This document shows positions 8,024 through 14,840 of a stretch of DNA of 16,635 nucleotides, in pieces; position 1 is the first letter of the stretch; every line of letters starts with the position of its first letter. Made by a program: the position numbers and the translations under genes. The stretch is from Pseudomonadota bacterium (GTDB lineage: Bacteria > Pseudomonadota > Gammaproteobacteria > Xanthomonadales > Xanthomonadaceae): NCBI GenBank assembly GCA_023423675.1, contig JAFAFD010000117.1, positions 1-16,635 on the forward strand, read 5' to 3'. A model generated the notes under the pieces. The model did no database searches, had not been told where the DNA came from, and worked only from the letters and a program-made list of their open reading frames with translations.

Positions 8024-8052
8024 CTGCGATGGCGCCTCGTGCGCCATCGCAG
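8024..8052 (+). terminator. Perfect 12-bp hairpin just after hcp (attenuator or stability element)
   Basis: CTGCGATGGCGC (8024-8035) and GCGCCATCGCAG (8041-8052) are exact reverse complements around CTCGT, 10 bases after the hcp stop. The stem is long and stable, but no run of T follows, so full intrinsic termination is doubtful. A partial terminator or a 3' block to RNA decay would both give much more hcp than tssE mRNA, which fits the need for many Hcp copies and few baseplate copies. Confidence 0.6.
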
Positions 8053-8139
8053 TCTGATCGTCCGGTGAGGGCAGGAACGGCCTTGCCTTTGCTGCACCGC
8101 TGCCGCGCGCACGGATGCCGAAACTGAGTGGATCGTCCA

Positions 8140-8628
8140 ATGAAGGGACTCGAACCCAGCCTGCTGGAAAAACTGTTCGACGACGCGCCGAAGCAACCGG
8201 CCGGCGGGCCTGTGTTCAAGTCCGTTTCGCTCGAGCAGTACAAGGAATCCATTGCCCGCGACCTGGAGGGGCTGCTGAATTCACGGGCCGCGTTCCAGGA
8301 AGGGGACATGAAGGGATTTCCCAATTGCCGTCAATCTCTGCTGACCTACGGGCTAGCGGATTTCTCGGCGATGAGCCTGGCCAATGCGTACGATCGCGCT
8401 GCGATCTGCCGTTCACTGGAGCAGGCCGTGGCGCGCCATGAGCGTCGCCTGCGCAATGTCAATGTCCACCTGGATGCAGGCAACCAGTTTGCAGGTGGCC
8501 TGCATTTCACCATCCATGCATTGCTCGACCTGGAGCCGGCCCGCGAGCCGGTCAGCTTCGACGCGATGCTGCAGCCTTCGACCCTGCAGTACCAGGTCAG
8601 CCGCGCACGTCGTACGCAGGCCGCCTGA
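8140..8628 (+). CDS. tssE: TssE, gp25-like baseplate component
   Basis: TssE resembles phage T4 gp25 and sits in the baseplate wedge, where it nucleates the sheath together with TssF and TssG. The product has 162 residues. The middle holds the gp25-like pattern with LLNSRAAFQEGD, then LLTYGLADFSAMS, followed by the helix LEQAVARHERRLRNVNVHL and C-terminal strands. I place the start at ATG 8140, because the residues after it (LEPSLLEKLFDD) match the usual TssE opening; GTG 8128 is in frame and would add four residues, and neither has a strong ribosome binding site. It is separated from hcp by a hairpin and overlaps tssF by one base (TGATG), so the two are coupled. Confidence 0.93.
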   Translation: MKGLEPSLLEKLFDDAPKQPAGGPVFKSVSLEQYKESIARDLEGLLNSRAAFQEGDMKGFPNCRQSLLTYGLADFSAMSLANAYDRAAICRSLEQAVARHERRLRNVNVHLDAGNQFAGGLHFTIHALLDLEPAREPVSFDAMLQPSTLQYQVSRARRTQAA

Positions 8629-10463
8629 TGCAGGATCTGCTGCCTTACTACGAACGTGAACTGGGCTACCTGCGTCGCTATGGGCGGGAGTTTGCCGAGC
8701 GCTATCCGAAGATCGCCGGACGCCTGCAGCTCTCTGCCGACGGCAGCCAGGATCCGCACGTCGAGCGCCTGATCGAAGCCTTCGCACTGCTGACCGCGCG
8801 CGTCTCCAAGCGCGTCGAGGATGACTACCCGGAGTTCACCGATGCGCTGCTGGACGTGCTGTACCCGCATTACCTACGGCCGTTCCCGTCCTGTTCCATC
8901 GCCTGCTTCGACATGGAAGGGGTGGCGTCCAAGTTGAGCGCCCCGGTGCGGGTGCCGCGCGGCACCGCCCTGCGGAGCCGTCCGGTTCGCGGCGTGCCCT
9001 GCGATTTCCGCACCGCCTATGACGTCGTGCTCGCGCCGATCGGCGTGCAGCAGGTGGTCTACCGCAGCGTGGCCGAGGCGCCGATGGCGACAGCCCTGCC
9101 GTCCGGTACCGGCGGGCAGATTTCCCTTGGTTTCCAGCTGCTGTCCGACCAGCTGGGCTTCCACCAGCTGGGCACCGATCACCTCCGCCTGTTCCTCGAC
9201 GGTGAGCCGTCGGTGCGCGCTGCCTTGCGCGACGCACTGATGCTGGGTGTGAAGGCGGCCTACGTCGAGTCCGACGGCGATGGCCGCTGGCGTCGGCTGG
9301 ATACCGTGCCGCTCAGCCCGGTTGGCTTCGCCGACAACGAGGCGCTGATCGATTTCCCGGCGCGATCGCATCCGGCCTATCGTCTGCTGACCGAACTGTT
9401 TGCCTATCCGGAAAAGTTCGGCTTCGTCGACCTGCACCTGCCTGCACTCATCGCCAGTGCGAGTCGTCGCTTCACCCTGCACCTGGTGCTCAACGCGCAG
9501 GGGCGGGACCGCAACGGCTCGATGGTGCTGGAGGAGCTGGGGCCGCATAACCTGCGCCTGGGCTGCACACCCATCGTGAACCTGTTCAAGACCAGCGGAG
9601 AGCCGATCCGGGTCACCCATCGCACGGTCAACTATCCGGTGCTGGCCGACGCGCGTCGCGCGTTCGCCCATGAGGTGCATTCGATCGATTCGGTACACCG
9701 CATCCGGCAGACCCCGCAGGGCGAGCTGATCCAGGCCTTCCGCCCGTTCTATTCGCTGCAGCACGGTGAAGATCCCGAGCGCACCGGCCAGTACTGGGTG
9801 GCGCGCCGTGATGAGGACGTCGCGCGGCAGAGCCCGGGCTTCGAGACGGAAATCAGCTTCGTCGACCTGGGGTTCAATCCGGTGTTGCCGCAGACCGATA
9901 CCGTCAGCCTGGAGCTGACCTGCAGCAATCGTGACCTGCCCAACCAGCTCGCCTTCGGCGTGGCTGGCGGCGACCTGAGCATCGAGGGCGGCAGCCCGGC
10001 CAAGGCGATCAGCCTGCTGCGCAAGCCGACCAAGCCGCTGCGCTTCCGCCATGGCCGCAATGCAAAGTGGCGCCTTATTTCCCATCTTTCCCTCAACCAG
10101 CTTTCGCTGACGGCCAGTGGCCTGCCCGCGCTGAAGGAGATGCTGCGCCTGTACGACCTGTCGGGCAGCAACGTCTCGGCGCGCCAGATCGACGGCATCC
10201 TCGAGCTGGAACAGACCCCGGTCACCACCTGGATGCACGGCCGCCAGTTCGCCTCGGTGGTCCGTGGCCTGGAGATCCGGTTGACCCTCAATGAAGCCCA
10301 TTTCGTGGGTACCGGTGTGGCCGCCTTCGCCCAGGTGATGGACCACTTCTTTGCACTGTACGTGCATGCCAACAGTTTTACCCGACTGGTGCTGGTGTCC
10401 AGCGACAGCGGGGAGGAGATCGTCCGATGCCCAGCGCGCAGCGGCGAATCGATCCTGGCGTAG
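8628..10463 (+). CDS. tssF: TssF, baseplate wedge protein
   Basis: TssF (VasA/ImpG family) forms the main part of the baseplate wedge with TssG, comparable to phage gp6. The 611-residue length is normal. The N-terminus has the diagnostic LLPYYERELGYLRRYGREF, followed by YPKIAGRL and DPHVERLIEAFALL, then YPHYLRPFPSCSI. The large middle is strand-rich, and the C-terminal part (LTLNEAHFVGTGVAAFAQVMDHFFALYVHANSF in shortened reading, about residues 547-580) is the usual conserved end. The start overlaps the tssE stop by one base and has only a weak site of its own. Its last 37 bases overlap tssG, so the pair is made together. Confidence 0.97.
   Translation: MQDLLPYYERELGYLRRYGREFAERYPKIAGRLQLSADGSQDPHVERLIEAFALLTARVSKRVEDDYPEFTDALLDVLYPHYLRPFPSCSIACFDMEGVASKLSAPVRVPRGTALRSRPVRGVPCDFRTAYDVVLAPIGVQQVVYRSVAEAPMATALPSGTGGQISLGFQLLSDQLGFHQLGTDHLRLFLDGEPSVRAALRDALMLGVKAAYVESDGDGRWRRLDTVPLSPVGFADNEALIDFPARSHPAYRLLTELFAYPEKFGFVDLHLPALIASASRRFTLHLVLNAQGRDRNGSMVLEELGPHNLRLGCTPIVNLFKTSGEPIRVTHRTVNYPVLADARRAFAHEVHSIDSVHRIRQTPQGELIQAFRPFYSLQHGEDPERTGQYWVARRDEDVARQSPGFETEISFVDLGFNPVLPQTDTVSLELTCSNRDLPNQLAFGVAGGDLSIEGGSPAKAISLLRKPTKPLRFRHGRNAKWRLISHLSLNQLSLTASGLPALKEMLRLYDLSGSNVSARQIDGILELEQTPVTTWMHGRQFASVVRGLEIRLTLNEAHFVGTGVAAFAQVMDHFFALYVHANSFTRLVLVSSDSGEEIVRCPARSGESILA
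10412..10418 (+). promoter_or_regulatory. Ribosome binding site of tssG inside tssF
   Basis: GGAGGAG, eight bases before ATG 10427, lies within the tssF coding region. It decides the tssG start and confirms the 37-base overlap between the two genes. Confidence 0.7.
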
Positions 10464-11518
10464 CCCAGCAGCTGCTCGCCGAGCCCCACCGCTTCCAGTT
10501 CTTCCAGGCGGTCCGGGTCCTTGAGCAGGTGTTCCAGCGGCAGGGCGTCAGGCCCGGCCAGGCCGTGCCCATGCGGGTGCGCTTCCGCAATTCGCTCTCG
10601 CTGGGCTTCCCGGCCACCGAACTCTCGGCCGAGGGAGAGGTCTATTCGCTGCAGGGCGACCGGCTTCAGGGGCAGGAGGCGATCGAGGAAGCACTGCACG
10701 GCGAGACACTCGCCGAAGTGCACCTGACCCCGCAGTTCATGGGCCTGCTGGGTACCGCCGGCGCGTTGCCGCTGCACTACACCGAAACCCTGCAGCTGCG
10801 CGAGCTGTACCAGCGCGATCGCACTGCACGCGCCTTCCTGGATATCTTCTCCAGCCGCGCGGTGTCGCTGCACTATGCTGCCTGGAAGAAGCATCGCCTG
10901 GCCATGCAGTACGAACTGGACCGGCGCGAGCGTTTCTTGCCGCTGGTGCTGTCGCTGCTCGGCATGGGCATGAGCGAGCTGCGCGATCGCCTGCACGAGG
11001 GCAAGGGCGACATCTTTGACGAAGCGGTTGCCTACTACGCCGGTGCGGTGCGCCAGCGGCCGGTGTCGGCAGCGCTGATGCAACGCGTGCTTTCGGACTA
11101 CTTCAAGGTGCCACTGCACGTGGAGCAGTTCGTCGGCGCGTGGTACCGGGTGCCGACGGGGCAGGCAACCCGCCTGGGCCAGGCCAACGCCGTACTTGGC
11201 GCCAGCGCGTTGGCCGGCGACCGGGTCTGGCAGCGCGACCTGCGCCTGCGCCTGCGCATCGGCCCGCTGCGCCGCGATCAGTTCGATGATTTCCTGCCCG
11301 GCGGCAGCGCTGCCGAAGCATTGGCCAAATGGCTGTCGCTGTTGACCGGCGGCATTCTTGAATACGAAGTACGGCTGGTGCTGCGTGCCGAGGATGTGCA
11401 GGGCAGCGCACTCGGCAGTGGCGGTGGCGTCCGCCTTGGCTGGGACAGCTACCTCTGCACCCAGCCGCAGGTGACTTCGCGTGAGGACACCACCTATGGC
11501 ATCCACACGCTGCAATGA
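10427..11518 (+). CDS. tssG: TssG, baseplate wedge protein
   Basis: TssG (VasB/ImpH family) joins two TssF copies and TssE in the wedge. The product is 363 residues, slightly longer than the common 300-350. The N-terminal motif HRFQFFQAVRVLE is diagnostic, followed by VRFRNSLSLGFP and the helical segment LTPQFMGLLGTAGALPLHYT. The C-terminal half contains FVGAWYRVP and VWQRDLRLRLRIGPL, as in the family. It overlaps the end of tssF by 37 bases. Its own stop is followed by a 66-base gap before tssH. Confidence 0.96.
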   Translation: MPSAQRRIDPGVAQQLLAEPHRFQFFQAVRVLEQVFQRQGVRPGQAVPMRVRFRNSLSLGFPATELSAEGEVYSLQGDRLQGQEAIEEALHGETLAEVHLTPQFMGLLGTAGALPLHYTETLQLRELYQRDRTARAFLDIFSSRAVSLHYAAWKKHRLAMQYELDRRERFLPLVLSLLGMGMSELRDRLHEGKGDIFDEAVAYYAGAVRQRPVSAALMQRVLSDYFKVPLHVEQFVGAWYRVPTGQATRLGQANAVLGASALAGDRVWQRDLRLRLRIGPLRRDQFDDFLPGGSAAEALAKWLSLLTGGILEYEVRLVLRAEDVQGSALGSGGGVRLGWDSYLCTQPQVTSREDTTYGIHTLQ

Positions 11519-11584
11519 CAACCTGCCGGTGGCCGTCGCGCCGCCGGCCCCTGAACGGTTCCAGCAAGGAGTGCGCGTTTCCGC

Positions 11585-14335
11585 ATGAGCATCAACCTCA
11601 AAACCCTGATCAGCAAGCTGGACGACACCTGCCGCCAGGCGGCCGAGCGGGCCGCGAACCTGTGCATGGCGCGCGGCAACTACGAGGTGGACCTGGAACA
11701 TTTGTTCCTGGCGCTGCTCGAGCAGCCACAGAGCGATTTCGTGTTGATCGCACGCCGCAGCGGGATCCTGCCCGAGTCGCTGGAGCGCGATCTCAACGAC
11801 GAGATCAGCCAGTTCAAGAACGGCAACAGCCGCACGCCGGTGTTTTCCCAGCACATTCCCAAGCTGTTCGAGCATGCCTGGCTGATCGCATCGCTGGATT
11901 CGGAAACCACCCGTATCCGCAGCGGCCACCTGCTGCTGGCGCTGCTGACCGAGCCCGACCTGGCGCAGCTGGCCTACCGCGGCTCGAAGCTGTTCGTACG
12001 CTTCAAGCGCGATGAACTCAAGCACGACTTCGCCAAGCTGACCGAAGGTTCGCAGGAAGCCGGGCAGACGGTCCGCTTCGCCGACGCTTCGGCAACCGGC
12101 GAGCCGGCCGAAGGCGACGAGGTGGGGGCAGGGGAGGCCAAGGGCGGCCTGTCCAAGACCCCGGCGCTGGACCAGTTCACCACCAACCTCACCCAGCGCG
12201 CACGCGAGGGCAAGATCGACCCGGTGATCGGCCGCGACGGCGAGATCCGCCAGGTGGTCGACATCCTGATGCGCCGGCGCCAGAACAACCCGATCCTCAC
12301 CGGCGAAGCCGGCGTCGGCAAGACGGCCGTGGTCGAGGGCCTGGCCAAGCGCATCGCCGACAAGGACGTGCCCGATGTCCTGCAGGGCGTCGAGCTGCAC
12401 ACCCTGGACATGGGCCTGCTACAGGCCGGTGCCAGCGTCAAGGGCGAGTTCGAGAACCGCCTGAAGAACGTCATCGATGAGGTCAAGAAGAGCCCGCATC
12501 CGATCATCCTGTTCATCGACGAAGCGCACACGATGATCGGTGCCGGTGGCACGGCCGGCCAGAACGACGCGGCCAACCTGCTGAAGCCGGCACTGGCCCG
12601 CGGCGAGCTGCGCACCATCGCAGCTACCACCTGGAGCGAGTACAAGAAGTACTTCGAGAAGGATGCCGCCCTGGCGCGGCGCTTCCAGGTCGTCAAGGTG
12701 GAGGAGCCCACCGAAGCACTGGCTGCCGCCATGCTGCGCGGCATGGTCGGGCTGATGGAGTCGCACTTCAACATCCGCGTGCTGGACGAGGCCGTGACCG
12801 AAGCCGTGCGCCTGTCGCACCGCTATATCAGCGGTCGCCAGCTGCCGGACAAGGCGGTCAGCGTGCTCGACACGGCCTGCGCCAAGGTGGCGCTGGGGCA
12901 GAGTGCCACGCCGGCCATCATCGAAGACACGCGCAAGCACCTGGATCGACTGCACGCCGAGATCAGCGCGCTGCAGCGCGAATCCGCCGGCGGCAGCGAC
13001 CATGGCGAGCGCCTGGCGGAACTGCATGTCCAGCAGAGCGAAGCGCAGGCGGTACTGGCCAGCAACGAAGAGCGACTGGGCCGCGAAAGCGACCTGGCAA
13101 CGAAGATCGCCGCACTGCGCCAGCAGCTGGAGCAGGGCAGCCCGGAACCGGTCGAGCGCGATGGCGCTGCCGATGACGCCGACGGTGATGTCGCCGTCGC
13201 CAAGCCTGCCGCCAAGCGTGGCAAGGCGGCGCCCGTGCAGTCGCCGCAGCATGCCGAGCTGGCACGCCTGCAGGCCGAGCTGCGCGAGCTGCAGGGTGAG
13301 ACCCCGATGGTGCCGTTGCAGGTGGATGGCACGGTGGTGGCCGAAATCGTCTCTGCCTGGACCGGTGTTCCGCTGGGCCGCATGGTGAAGGACGAGATCC
13401 GCACGGTGCGCACGCTGGGCAACCTGCTGGTTGAACGCGTGATCGGCCAGGACCACGCGCTGGATGCCATCGCCCAGCGCGTGCGTACCGCCACGGCCCG
13501 GCTGGAAGACCCGAACAAGCCGCGCGGCGTGTTCATGTTTGTGGGCCCGTCCGGTGTCGGCAAGACCGAAACCGCGCTGGCCCTGGCCGACATCCTGTAC
13601 GGCGGCGAGCGCAAGCTGGTCACCATCAACATGAGTGAATACCAGGAAGCACACAGTGTGTCCGGCCTGAAGGGTTCGCCGCCGGGCTACGTCGGCTACG
13701 GCGAGGGTGGCGTGTTGACCGAAGCGGTGCGCCGCAACCCGTACAGCGTGGTGCTGCTCGACGAAGTCGAGAAGGCGCATCCGGACGTGCTGGAAATGTT
13801 CTTCCAGGTGTTCGACAAGGGCGTGATGGATGATGCCGAAGGCCGCGAGATCGACTTCCGCAACACGCTCATCATTCTCACCTCCAACATCGGTTCCTCG
13901 CAGATCATGCAGGCCTGCCTGAACAAGCCGGCCGAGGAGATCCCTGCGGCCGACGCGCTTGGCGAGGCCCTGCGCCCGGTACTGATGCGTACTTTCAAGC
14001 CGGCCTTCCTGGGCCGCCTGAAGGTCGTGCCGTACTACCCCATCAACGATGACGTGCTGGTGCAGATCATCACGCTCAAGCTCGGTCGCATCCGCGACCG
14101 CGTCATCGCCAATCACAAGGCCACCTTCAGCTGGGACGACAGCCTGGTGGAGGCCGTGCTTGCACGTTGCACCGAAGTGGACTCGGGTGCGCGCAACGTT
14201 GACCACATCCTCAATGGAACCCTGCTGCCGGAGATCGCCGAAAGCGTGCTGGCAGCAATGGCCGAGGGGAACCGGATCAACGCCATCAAGGTCACCGCCG
14301 GCAAGAAGGGTGACTTCAAATACAAAGTGTCATGA
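11585..14335 (+). CDS. tssH: TssH/ClpV, AAA+ ATPase that recycles the sheath
   Basis: ClpV is a hexameric Hsp100-type unfoldase that grips the N-terminal helix of TssC in contracted sheaths and disassembles them. The 916-residue product has a Clp N-domain (about 1-150), a flexible linker, AAA module 1 with Walker A GEAGVGKT (240-247) and Walker B IILFIDEAH (307-315), a coiled-coil middle domain (about 440-590), AAA module 2 with Walker A GPSGVGKT (654-661) and Walker B VVLLDE (722-727), and a C-terminal small domain. All key residues are present, so it should be active. The middle domain carries an Asp/Ala/Lys-rich low-complexity stretch at about 518-553. The nearest Shine-Dalgarno site (AAGGAG, 11566-11571) is 13 bases from the ATG, longer than usual, but an upstream in-frame stop at 11552 and the family N-terminus leave no other start. 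Confidence 0.98.
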   Translation: MSINLKTLISKLDDTCRQAAERAANLCMARGNYEVDLEHLFLALLEQPQSDFVLIARRSGILPESLERDLNDEISQFKNGNSRTPVFSQHIPKLFEHAWLIASLDSETTRIRSGHLLLALLTEPDLAQLAYRGSKLFVRFKRDELKHDFAKLTEGSQEAGQTVRFADASATGEPAEGDEVGAGEAKGGLSKTPALDQFTTNLTQRAREGKIDPVIGRDGEIRQVVDILMRRRQNNPILTGEAGVGKTAVVEGLAKRIADKDVPDVLQGVELHTLDMGLLQAGASVKGEFENRLKNVIDEVKKSPHPIILFIDEAHTMIGAGGTAGQNDAANLLKPALARGELRTIAATTWSEYKKYFEKDAALARRFQVVKVEEPTEALAAAMLRGMVGLMESHFNIRVLDEAVTEAVRLSHRYISGRQLPDKAVSVLDTACAKVALGQSATPAIIEDTRKHLDRLHAEISALQRESAGGSDHGERLAELHVQQSEAQAVLASNEERLGRESDLATKIAALRQQLEQGSPEPVERDGAADDADGDVAVAKPAAKRGKAAPVQSPQHAELARLQAELRELQGETPMVPLQVDGTVVAEIVSAWTGVPLGRMVKDEIRTVRTLGNLLVERVIGQDHALDAIAQRVRTATARLEDPNKPRGVFMFVGPSGVGKTETALALADILYGGERKLVTINMSEYQEAHSVSGLKGSPPGYVGYGEGGVLTEAVRRNPYSVVLLDEVEKAHPDVLEMFFQVFDKGVMDDAEGREIDFRNTLIILTSNIGSSQIMQACLNKPAEEIPAADALGEALRPVLMRTFKPAFLGRLKVVPYYPINDDVLVQIITLKLGRIRDRVIANHKATFSWDDSLVEAVLARCTEVDSGARNVDHILNGTLLPEIAESVLAAMAEGNRINAIKVTAGKKGDFKYKVS

Positions 14336-14358
14336 CACTGAGCAAAAGGAGAACGCTG

Positions 14359-14709
14359 ATGGAATTCTTTGGATTTGACCGCGAAGCAGCCCTGAACCAC
14401 TGCGACAGCCTGGAACTGGGCCTGGGTCGTGAGCTGGACCGCGTCCGTTCGTGGAACCGGCTGCGCCCGGAACACGTGATCGAACTGCTGGACACCGCTG
14501 TGCCGGCTGCCCGCCAGGACGCCCGCAACATCGCTGCCCAGATCAGCCGCGGTTCCTGGCGCATCCACATGGATGCCCCGGTCGTGGGCAAGCCGCAGCT
14601 GGTGAGCAATGCGCGTGAAGTGCAGATCACCGCCGGTGGCCGCGACTATCGCCTGAAGATCAGCGAGGGCGTGCGCCTGCAGCTGGAAGAGATCGTCCAG
14701 GCCGCCTGA
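14359..14709 (+). CDS. Uncharacterised small protein between clpV and vgrG
   Basis: I do not recognise this 116-residue protein. ATG 14359 is well supported by AAAAGGAGA seven bases upstream; an earlier in-frame ATG at 14332 overlaps the clpV stop but has no good site. It begins with MEFFGFDREAALNHCDSLE. The first ~75 residues look helical and charged, and the last ~40 look strand-rich, with QLVSNAREVQITAGGRDYRL and then a final helix. There is no signal peptide, membrane segment or obvious catalytic motif, so it should be cytosolic. It has one Cys (residue 14). It lies 23 bases after clpV and clearly belongs to the T6SS operon. A chaperone or adaptor for the following VgrG or its cargo, or a regulator of ClpV, are guesses from position only. 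Confidence 0.8.
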   Translation: MEFFGFDREAALNHCDSLELGLGRELDRVRSWNRLRPEHVIELLDTAVPAARQDARNIAAQISRGSWRIHMDAPVVGKPQLVSNAREVQITAGGRDYRLKISEGVRLQLEEIVQAA

Positions 14710-14720
14710 TCGTCGTGCGT

Positions 14721-14746
14721 GCCTGCGGCCCGGGAGGGGCGCAGGC
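14721..14746 (+). terminator. Hairpin after the small gene, before the second vgrG
   Basis: GCCTGCG (14721-14727) and CGCAGGC (14740-14746) are exact reverse complements around a GC-rich 12-base loop, and outer bases GTGCC/GGCAC nearby could extend pairing. It begins 12 bases after the stop of the small gene. No T-tract follows. It may be a weak terminator or stability element separating vgrG expression from the core operon. Confidence 0.35.
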
Positions 14747-14774
14747 CGCGCGGCACGGGAAGCGGAGGCAACCG

Positions 14775-14840
14775 ATGCGCATGTCGCATGCAGACCACCT
14801 AGAAGTTCGGGACGTCGGGGAAACACCATGGACCTGGTAA
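14775..14840 (+). CDS. Possible 21-codon leader ORF overlapping the vgrG start
   Basis: An ATG at 14775 has a textbook ribosome binding site, GGAGG at 14764-14768 with six bases of spacing. It opens a reading frame of 21 codons (starting MRMSHADHLEV) that ends with TAA at 14838-14840, 13 bases inside the second vgrG. The vgrG ATG (14828) itself has only a weak GGGG upstream, and no in-frame start exists further up. The arrangement suits translational coupling, with ribosomes finishing the leader restarting on vgrG. The peptide sequence itself shows no known motif and is not a typical attenuation leader. It may also be chance. Confidence 0.35.
   Translation: MRMSHADHLEVRDVGETPWTW

Noticed and set aside
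11515..12015. 166-codon plus-strand frame starting at the tssG stop (ATGA overlap)
   Set aside because: It overlaps most of the ClpV N-domain in another frame and has Arg/Pro/Ala-rich shadow composition. The ClpV frame is unambiguous.
8874..14206. Very long open frames on the minus strand (about 497, 883 and 595 codons at 8874-10367, 9749-12400 and 12419-14206)
   Set aside because: They lie antisense to tssF, tssG and tssH, whose identities are certain. Long antisense frames arise in GC-rich genes from codon bias. Their translations are low in recognisable motifs and lack ribosome binding sites.
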